64,000 nucleotides of DNA. It comes from JADJLQ01 sp031417835. Lineage in GTDB: Bacteria; Bacteroidota; Bacteroidia; Chitinophagales; Saprospiraceae. Location: the NCBI GenBank assembly GCA_031417835.1, contig JANOWJ010000041.1, positions 30,679 through 94,678 on the forward strand, in the 5' to 3' direction. Positions 17,813-28,009 of the stretch are shown here, in pieces (the first letter of the stretch is position 1; each line of letters begins with the position of its first letter). A program made the position numbers and the translations under genes. The notes beneath the pieces are model-generated. The model made no database searches and was not told the origin of the DNA. It worked only from the letters and a program-made list of their open reading frames with translations.

Positions 17813-19570
17813 TTACAACTTCAGAGAGTACCCTAACTCTGTAATCCAATCTGATGAAGAAGAAGCAGCATTACCCACCCCTACTCCATTCAAAGCCTTA
17901 CGTGCTCTGTGATTCACTCGAAAATATACCTCATGCTTGATATTCAATTGGTAGCTATTCATAAACAGCAAATTGATCACGCGATGAGTGTGCCGATCAT
18001 TAGTAAAAATCTCCTGATCGATCGCAGAAAGTGAACTTTTGATTTTTTCTTTGAATAAGCTTCGCTGATATTGAATGCTAGGGCCTATCGTGTTTTGTCT
18101 TAGATCCTGCAAGGTATTCTGAGTGAATTGGAACCCAACATTCATACTCCAAACTTTGCCTGCCCGATAAGTATAGCTCGCTTGAGTAAAAAGAAAATTG
18201 GTCTGATCTTTATGGATGGCATCATTGACTATTGTATTTCCTTTCTGATATTGGATCATAGCCAATATCCCGGATTCTTGCGTTGCCCCCCAGGAGTATT
18301 GTATCGTACTGCCAGCTTGACTTTGCGTGGCTACCAGATATAATGAATCTAAAGGTTGGTTGGGATTGAGATTATTTCTAAACCGTACCGTGTTAGTCAG
18401 GTTACTCCATTGCAACTGCCACTGTAGGCGTTGTATCGGTGCATAATTGACTTGCATCGAGCCAATACCTCGCCAAAATTGATTGCTCTCCGATTGCTCC
18501 AGATCATTGCGTTGCAGCCCAGTCTGTAATGACACATTCACTTTATTTTTGAAAGCACTAAATCGAGCGTTGAACGTATAGTTCTGAAAATCGTCCTGAA
18601 AAAACAATGTACCTAGACTTCGAAATCCAGGATCTACATGATCAAAATTGAATCCCCAGATTACTTTTTTAGTAGTAAAGTTTATTTTGGTTTGAAACGC
18701 ATTGCGATAGGTTGAAGAAAACCGGGGAGTGAATAGACCCAAAACATTTCTATGAAAGGCAGTTTGATCCATGATCACGGATCGTGTATCTCTTGTAAAC
18801 AAACTGTAGGTATAATCAAACTGAGCAGACCATGGTCCAATTTTTTTAAAAGTCTGAATAGCCCCTGCAAGATTTTCAGCGGGTTGTACTTGCGAGATAT
18901 GAGGTAAAAATGGAATTGAACTGCTGTCGTCTTTGGCATGAAATATCGTAAATGCTATTTTTTCCTTTTCAGTTTCATAGCCAGCTTTTATACCCCAACC
19001 GGTCCTTCTGAAAGATGGATCGATACCTTGTAGAGCCAAAAAATCTTCAGCCACCGCTCTTTTCAATTGGCCATACATGCCACTCCATCGCCAGCGCCCA
19101 GGCTTCAACTCCAACCCTAGCCCTCTAAACTGATGACCACTTAAGGTATATGGCGAGAACTCCATTGATCGATCGCCAATATGCACTGTAGCCCATCGAT
19201 AACTAGGACTGATCCCCACAAAAGAGTAAGAGGGTAGATTGTAAATCGAATTGCCATTGGAATGCATAAATGTAAAAGGAGCTTGAACTCCTAAAAAATC
19301 GAATTGTAGACTAGCCATTGCCCTGTATGTAAACTCTGGAAAATAAACAATTTTATTTTTACTCCTATAGTATTGACCCGAAATATCCAGACCTCCGTAG
19401 ACTTTGATAGGGTCTTTTTGTAGTCTTGAGTTGATGCCGGCTATCGTCTGCGTGACATCTGTCTGTGCTGAACCAACGGAAGTCCATAACCAACTCCATA
19501 GCAAAACAAAGGTCAAACAAAACCAAGGCTTATTACTAAGTTTGGCAAAACATATTTTGGTGATGTTCAT
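17813..19570 (-). CDS. Predicted outer-membrane beta-barrel protein, unknown family
   Basis: 585 residues. The N-terminus has a long signal peptide ending near VGSAQT (about residue 36). The rest is alternating aromatic and polar residues in about 10-residue strands (IKVYGGLDISGQYY, SWQAQFDY-like segments, ending ELGYSLKL), as expected of an outer-membrane barrel; the C-terminal residue is hydrophobic. There is no plug or TonB box. It is divergent from the 1023-residue exported protein across 105 bases, which suggests shared control. I do not recognise the family. Confidence 0.7.
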   Translation of the reverse strand: MNITKICFAKLSNKPWFCLTFVLLWSWLWTSVGSAQTDVTQTIAGINSRLQKDPIKVYGGLDISGQYYRSKNKIVYFPEFTYRAMASLQFDFLGVQAPFTFMHSNGNSIYNLPSYSFVGISPSYRWATVHIGDRSMEFSPYTLSGHQFRGLGLELKPGRWRWSGMYGQLKRAVAEDFLALQGIDPSFRRTGWGIKAGYETEKEKIAFTIFHAKDDSSSIPFLPHISQVQPAENLAGAIQTFKKIGPWSAQFDYTYSLFTRDTRSVIMDQTAFHRNVLGLFTPRFSSTYRNAFQTKINFTTKKVIWGFNFDHVDPGFRSLGTLFFQDDFQNYTFNARFSAFKNKVNVSLQTGLQRNDLEQSESNQFWRGIGSMQVNYAPIQRLQWQLQWSNLTNTVRFRNNLNPNQPLDSLYLVATQSQAGSTIQYSWGATQESGILAMIQYQKGNTIVNDAIHKDQTNFLFTQASYTYRAGKVWSMNVGFQFTQNTLQDLRQNTIGPSIQYQRSLFKEKIKSSLSAIDQEIFTNDRHTHRVINLLFMNSYQLNIKHEVYFRVNHRARKALNGVGVGNAASSSSDWITELGYSLKL

Positions 19571-19675
19571 AAAACGCTGACTAAAAATATTTAAATATTA
19601 TCATAAAAAGTATTTTTAATAAACTTTTCTTTTTACCTTTTCCAAAAGTTCACCTGCATCAACCACTATGAAACC

Positions 19676-22600
19676 ATGTTTTTTAAAAGCCTGATTATAG
19701 TATTGACATCCAGTATACTTGGATTCTTTGCCCCGTATACTATCCATGCATATACATCGCCTCAAGTTCAGGATACACTACCATTCAATCCAAATCCTGA
19801 CCTAGGTGTCCTAATAGATCAACTTAAAGAAGACTCCATCGAATTAGGGTCAGATTTTGAACAATTGAATAAAGCCAGAAGTCTACTGTCAGGCGCACTA
19901 GACAAAACCAAATTCATCGATAAAATCGTAAGTGGAAGTTGGCTCAGTTTACCAATTATGCTGCAAAAAACGATACATAATGTCAAGTACACCATGGCAG
20001 TGAGTGATGTGCTCCTGACATCAGCCTTCATACAAGCCAGTGTATACGTGGGCATACAAATCCCACAAAAAGGCAAAGTCTTATATTTTGGGGCACCAGA
20101 TATAAAGTTTTCAAATACAGGAGGCATCGTTGGAGATGCTCGATTAGGGCTGCTGGCAGACTATGCCATCCATCTGGGTGGCCATAAATCGTTATTAATC
20201 CTCAAAGGCATGTATGGTCAGGCAAAGGATAAAGGTTGTTTTGTACGGATCGATTGTGATGGATTTAAAGATTTGAGTTTGGATGCTGAAGTATTGTTTA
20301 GTCGAGATCTCGTGATACCTGTCGACGCTACTGGTAATCCCCGTCAAACCGGGAGGGTTAAAGGTCGATTTTCATTGATTTGTTCAGACTGGAATGATAT
20401 CCTTACTTCAATTCAACTGCCCAATTTTGCGATGGCGGGATATCGAGATATAGCCTTCGAACTCAATACTGCAGTGATCGATCTTAGTGATATCCGAAAT
20501 GATAGAGCTGTAGTTTTTCCTGATGCGTATACAGATCCTGCGCTCGGTGGCATCGATGTGACCTGGAGAGGCGTATATGTAAATAGTCTTTCGGTGATAT
20601 TGCCACCTCCGTTTAAAAAACGTGGGGCCGCAGGACGATTAAATTTTGCTACCAATCATCTCTTGTTAGATCACAGTGGCGTAAGTGGTCAGTTTTTTGC
20701 AGGCAATCTGATGACTAGTGACGAAGGTGCTATGAATAAATGGTCATATTCCCTTGATACGGTATTTGCCGGTTTTGTAAAAAATAGAATTAAAGGTTTT
20801 GGATTTGACGGGACTATTCGTATTCCCATCGCCAACAACAAAAAAAAGCAAGGCATAGATTATGGAGCCTTTATGGATGAAGGCGGCAAGTTCACTTTCA
20901 ATGCAAGCATCAAAGATCACCTGCAGTTCCCGGTATTTCAAGCAGGTCGAGTATCCATAGAAAAAAATTCAATCGTCCATGTGACGGTAGATAAACAGGA
21001 TTTTTATCCTGAAGCCATCCTCCATGGTGATCTGACCATCGGAGCTTCTACAAAAGGAGATAAATTGGAAAGTCCGGATACCAACGCCTTATTTTACATA
21101 GGAAAAGTAAGATTTGAATCCTTACACTTAAGGACTGATTTACCTTATTTGACCGTATCAAAATTTGATCTAAGCACGGGATCGATGCTTGCAAAATTTC
21201 CAGTGACGATTAGTCATTTTAAATTGGATGTTCAAGGTACAAGATCTGCCATGACTATTGGTATGGCGATAAATCTTGTCCCGGAAAAAGAAACTGCTTT
21301 TGGGTTGAAAACTGTAGCCAAAATCTCTGGAGACCTGGATATCGAAGAAGGGACACAACAATGGAAATTTAAAAAGTTTGAATTGGATGCGCTATGTCTT
21401 CATATGGCCATAAAAAACTTTAAGCTGGATGGTTGTGTTTATATATTTGAAGATCATCCAGATTATGGCACGGGATTCCAGGGCAATCTGGCCGCAGAAC
21501 TTACCATCACCCTAGATAAAAAAGTACAGATGAGCAGTACGGCTTTATTTGGCCGTACGACTGATTTTAGATATTGGTATGCTGATGGCTTAGTAAGTCT
21601 CACCCCTGGTATCAACCTCGGAGGTGGCCTCCGGCTTTCAGGGCTCGGGGGCGGAGCATACCGAAAAATGAAAATGGCTTCATATGCCAAACAGGCCGGT
21701 GGCTTAGGAGTCACTACATCCGGCATAAAATATATACCCGATGCATCGATAGGGCTTGGCATCCTGGCGGTGGTCAATCTCAACTTTATCAATCCCTCAG
21801 CTTTTAATGCTACCGCCACACTGGAGATGGCATTTAATAACTCCGGAGGCCTCAATCAAATGTCGATACGAGGCACGGGAGAATTTATCGCAAAAGTTGA
21901 TTTTAATCTTGGCCTTTTAGATAAGATTGAAGCAAGAATAGTGAAACTAGTAAGTCTGGGTATTAAGGATTTAGTCAAAGATGATAATGTCAGTGTGACT
22001 AGCGCTACTGGCGCTGTGAGGGCCACCGTATTTTTTAATATAGATCATACTGCTGATGTCATACAGGGCAATATGGCGATCTATGTAGATCTGGCCAAGG
22101 GCACCATGCGTGGGGCTGCACAAGAGGGCGGTAGCATGGCTGGTGCAGCCGACTTATATCTGTCGGATACGAAATGGCATATTTATCTAGGCAGTTGGGA
22201 TCAAAAACTTTCAATAGCGCTGCAGTTGGGCGCTCTACAAGGTTATGCGGGGGCATATTTTATGATGGGCAATGATCTGGGTGCACCTCCACCTTTGGAT
22301 GCTAAAATAGTTAGGGAGTTGGGCTTAACCTCGAATCAACTCAGTGAGGATAGGAATAAAAGCGCAGCTTCATTGGTGAGCGGCAGTGGCTTTGCACTAG
22401 GCGCCAATGCCCATATCATCTACCACTATGCTAAAGGCAAAACTGAAGTGCATATAGCTGCCGGGGCAGGATTTGAGATTTACTGTATTGACTATGGACG
22501 CACGGCGGGTTGTAGCAATCTATCCAGTGAGGACAGACCTATTGGAGCTAATGGGTGGCGAGCCGGAGGTAAAATATATGCCTTTGCCAATGTCTCAGCG

Positions 22601-22747
22601 AGATGGCGATTTATCCGAGGTAGTGCAGGTTTAGCATTATTGATTCAAGCTGATATCCCCAATCCAAATCAATTTCAAGCAGATTTCAAAATCATCGGCA
22701 TCAAATTTGGCATCGAATCCGGAGAGCCGTGCCATCTTGTACAATAA
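19676..22747 (+). CDS. Large exported protein of unknown function (1023 residues)
   Basis: The protein begins with a signal peptide (residues 1-25, ending near IHAYTSP), followed by a helical segment (about 40-130) and then roughly 850 residues of beta-rich, glycine- and aspartate-containing sequence without an obvious repeat unit. A Gly-rich stretch around 645-670 (GGGLRLSGLGGGAYR) and amphipathic strands resemble lipid-facing or beta-helical structures, but no domain is recognisable by eye. There is no type IX C-terminal domain and no lipobox. The stop is 6 bases before the FN3 gene, so the two are one transcript. Function unknown. Confidence 0.75.
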   Translation: MFFKSLIIVLTSSILGFFAPYTIHAYTSPQVQDTLPFNPNPDLGVLIDQLKEDSIELGSDFEQLNKARSLLSGALDKTKFIDKIVSGSWLSLPIMLQKTIHNVKYTMAVSDVLLTSAFIQASVYVGIQIPQKGKVLYFGAPDIKFSNTGGIVGDARLGLLADYAIHLGGHKSLLILKGMYGQAKDKGCFVRIDCDGFKDLSLDAEVLFSRDLVIPVDATGNPRQTGRVKGRFSLICSDWNDILTSIQLPNFAMAGYRDIAFELNTAVIDLSDIRNDRAVVFPDAYTDPALGGIDVTWRGVYVNSLSVILPPPFKKRGAAGRLNFATNHLLLDHSGVSGQFFAGNLMTSDEGAMNKWSYSLDTVFAGFVKNRIKGFGFDGTIRIPIANNKKKQGIDYGAFMDEGGKFTFNASIKDHLQFPVFQAGRVSIEKNSIVHVTVDKQDFYPEAILHGDLTIGASTKGDKLESPDTNALFYIGKVRFESLHLRTDLPYLTVSKFDLSTGSMLAKFPVTISHFKLDVQGTRSAMTIGMAINLVPEKETAFGLKTVAKISGDLDIEEGTQQWKFKKFELDALCLHMAIKNFKLDGCVYIFEDHPDYGTGFQGNLAAELTITLDKKVQMSSTALFGRTTDFRYWYADGLVSLTPGINLGGGLRLSGLGGGAYRKMKMASYAKQAGGLGVTTSGIKYIPDASIGLGILAVVNLNFINPSAFNATATLEMAFNNSGGLNQMSIRGTGEFIAKVDFNLGLLDKIEARIVKLVSLGIKDLVKDDNVSVTSATGAVRATVFFNIDHTADVIQGNMAIYVDLAKGTMRGAAQEGGSMAGAADLYLSDTKWHIYLGSWDQKLSIALQLGALQGYAGAYFMMGNDLGAPPPLDAKIVRELGLTSNQLSEDRNKSAASLVSGSGFALGANAHIIYHYAKGKTEVHIAAGAGFEIYCIDYGRTAGCSNLSSEDRPIGANGWRAGGKIYAFANVSARWRFIRGSAGLALLIQADIPNPNQFQADFKIIGIKFGIESGEPCHLVQ

Positions 22748-22753
22748 GGCTAC

Positions 22754-24799
22754 ATGAGAACAATTCTTTTATGTGCAATTATTATTGGCGGTATATCCTT
22801 CGCACACAGTCAAACAATAATTGTTCAACCCAGCCTGCAATTAAAGGGCAAATTTAAATCAAACAAACTCTGGCTAAGGTGGGTCGTTTATGATCAAGAT
22901 CAATGGTATACTGGGTTGAGTAAAGGCTATACCCTCAAAAGATTTTTGATCGATCAAGACCGCAGAGCTATGGAATGGAGCAAACATATACTCCCGGTCT
23001 CGAAACAATCGTGGGTCAGAACTCGAGACTCTATGTCTATCACGGAGACTTTATATGATCTACTCTATTTATCGGACGAAGCGCTTATAAAAGAAATGCC
23101 TGTCAAATCAGATGGCAGCGCTTATGATTATACGGTCCAAGAGATTAGAGAGACGAGATACTTATTGAGCCTTCGAGCCGCCAATCAAAATTTTCAAGCA
23201 TCCTTCCTTCAGGGTGTAGGATATGAAGACCAGGACATAAGTCGAAATCGTGCGTACGAATATGTCATCGTCGCTGATAAAGATTCGTTTACTTTAAGAT
23301 TTGATCCCAAGTCCTCAGCACCAGCATTACTGCCGATCCGTCCGGAATATCAGATCGATGATGTAGGTACCTACCTACGGTGGGAAAGTAAGTCCCGCTT
23401 TGATACCTATCATAGTTACCAAATAGAATTATCGAAAGATGGCAATCGGTATACCTCAATATCATCGGATCCAGTGCATAATTATGTAGAGAATAAAATA
23501 GAGAAAGGCTATCGGGATCATTATTTTTGGCACGACTCGATCTATCCAGGACTTCATCACTGGTATCGACTGAGAGGTATGGACTATTTTGGGGAATTAA
23601 ATAATCCAGGGCCGGCTATACAAATTAGATATCCTGTACGAATACCTGCACCGATCGCTATCGACTATGAATCTACGAGTCAGGGAGTACAATTGAATTG
23701 GTATTTTCCTGTTGAGTTTGAAACTCAGATCAGTCATTTTCAACTTTGGATGGCCGATTCTTCCCAAGGACCGAAAAAATTAATTCAAGATCAAATTATA
23801 CGAACACAAAGAGCCATAATGATCGACGCTCCTACCACTACCCTATTTTACAGTATCTCACTCGTACGAATTGAAGGAAATAGTATAAACTCATTTCCTA
23901 TTATGGTAACGCCCATAGATAATACCCCGCCTGCCTCGCCGCAAAATCTGATGGGATATGTCGATAGTGTCGGCCAAGTGTACCTGAGCTGGCCACCTAT
24001 CAAGGCTAGGGACCTGCAAGGATATCGAATCTTTAAAGCAAATAATATACACGATGAATACAGCCAGTTGACTTATGAACCGATTCATGACACGATATAC
24101 ACTGACTCTATTGATTTAAATAATCTCAATAATTACATCTATTATAAAATCGCAGCTGAAGACCTTAGCGGTAATATGTCCGAACTATCTACTCCTGTAG
24201 AAATTACAAAATTTGACAGGATCGCACCTTCATCGCCTCAGATTTATAAATGGATACCTGACGAAGGATCTATTCAATTGTACTGGCATCCAAGCTCATC
24301 ATCAGATGTAAAATATACTACTTTACTGCGTAAATCATACAGCTTAGCAACTTGGGAAGTTTTACAATCTACGGAACCAAGTGAAAAAGACAATTTTTTC
24401 ATAGATGACGATATCCATCCTGATAGCTTGTATACGTATAGCTTGATCACTGTAGATCACAGTGGCAATGCGAGTGATCGTTCAGAGTCTGTCACTGCAA
24501 GAGCCTTAGGAATATTAAAATATCCTGCTATAGAACAATTCAAAATTGTATACGATAGTTCTTCCGTTGCGGCACTATTGAGTTGGTCTTATCCCGTGGA
24601 CCAAGTGAGTGAATTTTGGATCTACAGAAGTGAAAACACAGAGCCATTGACCTTGTTACTGACGCTAGACCAAGTCATCCATGCCTGGACAGACACCAAT
24701 GTTGGGCTAGGCAAAACGTATACTTATCGGATCAAAGCACTCATGGCGAATGGTCGGGATAGTTATTTTTCTGACACAGTTCTGGTGCAGGTAGAGTGA
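22754..24799 (+). CDS. Exported multi-FN3-domain protein
   Basis: 681 residues. Signal peptide ends at about residue 19 (FAHSQT). An N-terminal region of about 190 residues of unknown fold is followed by about five fibronectin type III-like units starting near 190, 300, 390, 485 and 590, each with the conserved Trp (LRWES, LNWYF, LSWPP, LYWHP, LSWSY) and Tyr near the end (YYKIAAEDLSGN, YSLITVDHSGN, YRIKALMANG). Such domains mediate protein or glycan contacts on the surface. It lacks a type IX sorting domain. It follows the 1023-residue protein by 6 bases and probably works with it. Confidence 0.8.
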   Translation: MRTILLCAIIIGGISFAHSQTIIVQPSLQLKGKFKSNKLWLRWVVYDQDQWYTGLSKGYTLKRFLIDQDRRAMEWSKHILPVSKQSWVRTRDSMSITETLYDLLYLSDEALIKEMPVKSDGSAYDYTVQEIRETRYLLSLRAANQNFQASFLQGVGYEDQDISRNRAYEYVIVADKDSFTLRFDPKSSAPALLPIRPEYQIDDVGTYLRWESKSRFDTYHSYQIELSKDGNRYTSISSDPVHNYVENKIEKGYRDHYFWHDSIYPGLHHWYRLRGMDYFGELNNPGPAIQIRYPVRIPAPIAIDYESTSQGVQLNWYFPVEFETQISHFQLWMADSSQGPKKLIQDQIIRTQRAIMIDAPTTTLFYSISLVRIEGNSINSFPIMVTPIDNTPPASPQNLMGYVDSVGQVYLSWPPIKARDLQGYRIFKANNIHDEYSQLTYEPIHDTIYTDSIDLNNLNNYIYYKIAAEDLSGNMSELSTPVEITKFDRIAPSSPQIYKWIPDEGSIQLYWHPSSSSDVKYTTLLRKSYSLATWEVLQSTEPSEKDNFFIDDDIHPDSLYTYSLITVDHSGNASDRSESVTARALGILKYPAIEQFKIVYDSSSVAALLSWSYPVDQVSEFWIYRSENTEPLTLLLTLDQVIHAWTDTNVGLGKTYTYRIKALMANGRDSYFSDTVLVQVE

Positions 24800-24909
24800 A
24801 GAAAATTGTTCTTTTGTATTCTGGTTTTAGTTTTCCATGACAAGTTGATCCTATCAATTTCAATTTCATCAAAAATGTATCCCAATTCTTTATTGTCCGT
24901 TCCACAAAA

Positions 24910-27549
24910 TCACTCCAACTTCAGGCAAGCCACCGGATTTGCGATGGCCGCCTTGATGGCCTGAAAACTAACTGTGATCAACGCAATCAATATTGAAATG
25001 ATACCTGCCATTGCAAATAACCACCATCCAATGTGCACATGATAAGCAAAGCCTTTAAGCCATTCTTGTATTACATAATATCCAATAGGAGCGGCTATGA
25101 CGAAAGAGATGATGACCAACTTTAAGAAATCTTTTGATAATAATATTACAATTTGCGAGATACTGGAGCCCAATACTTTGCGAATGCCTATTTCCTTCAC
25201 CCGTTGTTCGGCCGTAAAACTTGCCAGCCCAAATAAGCCTAGACAAGCAATCAAAATAGCGATGAGTGTGAAATATTTTATCAGCACTAGTGTGCGTCCT
25301 TCTTTTTCATAATTTTTCTGAAAGTCATCATCCAGGAACGAATAAACAAATGGGGAATTTTTATTGATACTCTTCCAGGATTTTTCAAATTCGGCTATCA
25401 ATTCGGTATAATTTTTACTCTTTATACTGACAATAAGATAACTGTTAGGATTGCCAAAAAAGAGCGGCAATGTAAGAGCAATAGGCTTCACTTTTTGGTG
25501 TAAACTTTGAAAATGATAGTCTTTCAAGACGCCAATTATTTTCAGGGCATTTTTTTGACCTTGCCATTCGTAAAAAATATTTTTACCTACAGCATTGTCT
25601 GTAGTATAACCAAGTTCTTTCACAGCTGTTTCATTGAGCACTAGCGTTGCGCTGTCATTTGTAAGCTGTTGAGAGAATCCACGACCTTGCAATAATTCAA
25701 GACCGAGGGTCTCAATGTAATTCCCGTCAGTGCCGGCCAATATGATATCTACGTTTTCATGATTGGTTTTACCTTCAGCATAAAAACGGATATTGCCAAA
25801 ATTTTCGATACCAGGATAAGCATCTGCATTGGTCGCTGAGATGGATTGGGAGTTATTTAATAATTCACTTCTCAGGGCGTTGGCATTTTTCTGGGATTCT
25901 TTGGTTTGCAGAGGTAGAATTATTTTTTGGGTTTTATCAAATCCTAATTTTTGAGAGCTTAAAAATGACATTTGTTGGCTCATTAAAATGGCCCCCAAAA
26001 TCAAAACAATAGATATCGTAAACTGGAAAACCACAAGACCTTTCCGAATAGAGATCGATGAAATGGTGTTGACCAATTTGCCTTTCAGCACTGCTACTGG
26101 TTTGAATGAGGAAAGGTAAAAGGCAGGGTAAAGACCAGCCAATAAACCAGTGGCGATAGCTAATACCACTAACCACAAATAAACATAAGGCAATTGCAGC
26201 AGAGACAATTGTTTATGGGTAAGCTGATTAAATACTGGAATAGCAAGACCAATGAACAAACCCGCAAACAACAGCGCCAGCATGCTCATCAATAAAGACT
26301 CAATTATAAATTGACTGACCAAAGAGTATTTAGTGGCCCCAATCGCCTTTCTCATGCCGACCTCTTTGGCTCTGCGCTCGCTTCGGGCGGTACTTAAATT
26401 CATAAAGTTGATACAGGCTATCAGCAGTAGAAAAGCCGCTATGGATGCGAAAATGTAAAGGTATTTGACATTTCCATTGGGCGCAATTTCAAAATCATAA
26501 CTCGAATGAAGATAAATATCTTCCAAAGGTTGTATAAAAAGTGATTTGGAGAATCCCGCCGCCTCCATGTCCTTACCGCCATTGCGACTCATAAATTCTT
26601 CCAACTTATTTTCAAAGTTTTTGGGATTACTACCCTCTTTCAATTTAAAATAGGTGTGATAGATATCGTTAGTTGCCCAGTTCGTTTGATCAAGCCAGGT
26701 CCCTACATCCCTGTTGTGCAAAGAGAGGAGGAGATGAGCAGGTATGTGCGATTTGTTTGTATTGCGAAATACGCCTTTGATCGTGTAATTGAAATCCCCA
26801 AAGGGTATTGTTATTTTCAGCACTTGATCCACCGGGTCTTCATTTCCAAAGAATTTCGTAGCCACTGTTTCAGAAATAACTATTGTGTTTGGGCCATTTA
26901 GTGCGGTAGCCACATCCCCAAATTTTAAATCATAAGTAAAAACTTCAAAGAAGGTCGAATCCACATAAAATCCATTTATTTCGAAGAACTGCTTTTGACT
27001 CTTTTCATCTTTCAATAGCATTTTATCTGCGCCAGGGAATCGGAGTAGCCTGGTAGATTGCTCTACTTCCGGAAAATCTTTTTTCAATCCATTTGCTATT
27101 GGTGCAGCTGCCCCTACCGATCGCTTGCCTTTTATATCCGTGGCCACACGATATACGCGGTCCCCATCTTTATGATGTTTATCATATTTGTTTTCATCCA
27201 CTACGTATAACATGATCAGGACACAGGCCGTCATACCCACTGACAATCCGAAAATATTAATGAATGAGAATCCTTTGTTGTGCAATAGGTTTCTCCACCC
27301 GATTTTAAAATAACTTTTATACATACCGTACGAAATAGGTTTATAGAAATTATTAAACGACTTCATAAACTCTGGCCTGAAATATTTTATAACACTCCAG
27401 GAGAATTGCCATTTTGCTTTTTGAGGATCTATTTGAGCTTGTTTTATAAAAACCTCCGTCAAATCTCCTTCAATCTCTTCGAGATAATCTTCGTGGCAAA
27501 ACCACCGAAGGAAATTAATGAATCTTTTGGGTGGCACTATTTTTATCAT
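24910..27549 (-). CDS. FtsX/MacB-type ABC transporter permease with N-terminal prefix domain
   Basis: 879 residues. Residues about 1-75 form a soluble helical prefix domain found in permeases encoded with PadR regulators (HEDYLEEIEGDLTEVF). Then come two MacB-like halves: a transmembrane helix near 95-115, a periplasmic domain to about 365, three helices (about 370-475), a second helix and periplasmic domain (about 500-745) and three final helices with LFGLASFTAEQRVKEIGIRKVLG, the FtsX signature. No ATPase gene is adjacent. Members move antimicrobial peptides or lipoproteins or act as mechanotransmitters. The start ATGA overlaps the PadR stop. Confidence 0.9.
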   Translation of the reverse strand: MIKIVPPKRFINFLRWFCHEDYLEEIEGDLTEVFIKQAQIDPQKAKWQFSWSVIKYFRPEFMKSFNNFYKPISYGMYKSYFKIGWRNLLHNKGFSFINIFGLSVGMTACVLIMLYVVDENKYDKHHKDGDRVYRVATDIKGKRSVGAAAPIANGLKKDFPEVEQSTRLLRFPGADKMLLKDEKSQKQFFEINGFYVDSTFFEVFTYDLKFGDVATALNGPNTIVISETVATKFFGNEDPVDQVLKITIPFGDFNYTIKGVFRNTNKSHIPAHLLLSLHNRDVGTWLDQTNWATNDIYHTYFKLKEGSNPKNFENKLEEFMSRNGGKDMEAAGFSKSLFIQPLEDIYLHSSYDFEIAPNGNVKYLYIFASIAAFLLLIACINFMNLSTARSERRAKEVGMRKAIGATKYSLVSQFIIESLLMSMLALLFAGLFIGLAIPVFNQLTHKQLSLLQLPYVYLWLVVLAIATGLLAGLYPAFYLSSFKPVAVLKGKLVNTISSISIRKGLVVFQFTISIVLILGAILMSQQMSFLSSQKLGFDKTQKIILPLQTKESQKNANALRSELLNNSQSISATNADAYPGIENFGNIRFYAEGKTNHENVDIILAGTDGNYIETLGLELLQGRGFSQQLTNDSATLVLNETAVKELGYTTDNAVGKNIFYEWQGQKNALKIIGVLKDYHFQSLHQKVKPIALTLPLFFGNPNSYLIVSIKSKNYTELIAEFEKSWKSINKNSPFVYSFLDDDFQKNYEKEGRTLVLIKYFTLIAILIACLGLFGLASFTAEQRVKEIGIRKVLGSSISQIVILLSKDFLKLVIISFVIAAPIGYYVIQEWLKGFAYHVHIGWWLFAMAGIISILIALITVSFQAIKAAIANPVACLKLE

Positions 27550-27872
27550 CCAAAAGATATTTTAGGGATCTGTTGATAGAGACCGGTCCTCAATTCATAT
27601 TGGCTATCCAGCATTTTTTTTCCTAAGACCGTGATGATATAGTATTTCTTACGCCTTCCCCCACGAGCTTCGGTTATTCCACCAAATCGGGAGTTGACAA
27701 AGCCTTTGTCTTCCATGCGCTTGAGGACCACATGAATAGCGCTAATATTTACTTTCTTGTTTAGTTTTTCCTCTAGGCCTTCTAGAATAGCCACTCCATA
27801 GGCTTCATCGTGTTGGGCGGCTACCATCAGCAATACGAGTTCTTCAAATTCACCAAGCGAATGTTGCTTCAT
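27546..27872 (-). CDS. PadR family transcriptional regulator
   Basis: 108 residues, a minimal PadR winged helix: helices 1-2 with EELVLLMVAAQHDEAYGVAI, recognition helix ISAIHVVLKRMEDKGFV and the wing RGGRRKKYYIIT. PadR proteins are usually repressors of adjacent transporters. It overlaps the permease by 4 bases and is the first gene of the pair. A 13-base palindrome at 27896-27908 next to its predicted -7 box is a likely autoregulatory operator. Confidence 0.92.
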   Translation of the reverse strand: MKQHSLGEFEELVLLMVAAQHDEAYGVAILEGLEEKLNKKVNISAIHVVLKRMEDKGFVNSRFGGITEARGGRRKKYYIITVLGKKMLDSQYELRTGLYQQIPKISFG

Positions 27873-27887
27873 AGAGATATACTTAAC

Positions 27888-27895
27888 AAATGTAA
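27888..27895 (-). promoter_or_regulatory. Candidate -7 element (TACATTTG) of the padR-permease operon
   Basis: Read on the reverse strand, the octamer matches TAnnTTTG and ends 15 bases before the padR ATG. The palindrome at 27896-27908 abuts it upstream, where a bound repressor would block RNA polymerase. Confidence 0.4.
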
Positions 27896-27908
27896 ATGTA
27901 ATACATTA
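27896..27908. promoter_or_regulatory. 13-base palindrome, candidate PadR operator
   Basis: AATGTA, one central base, TACATT: a perfect inverted repeat immediately upstream of the predicted -7 box. PadR operators commonly contain ATGT/ACAT half-sites. Assignment to this PadR is inference from position and sequence. Confidence 0.5.
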
Positions 27909-28009
27909 GTTTTACTTTTGTTAATTAAATTTGCAAACCCTGCCTGGGAGGAGGTAGAGGAATAATTATTCTTATTGATTGAAGTCCAGGTTTGTTGAGA
28001 TTATACTCA

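Noticed and set aside
21463..21855. 130-residue reverse frame inside the 1023-residue protein gene
   Set aside because: Pro/Arg-rich composition typical of an antisense shadow.
24910..27872. MacB-type tripartite efflux pump together with the HlyD-like adaptor at the left edge
   Set aside because: The two loci are 24 kb apart with unrelated genes between them and no ATPase gene next to the permease.
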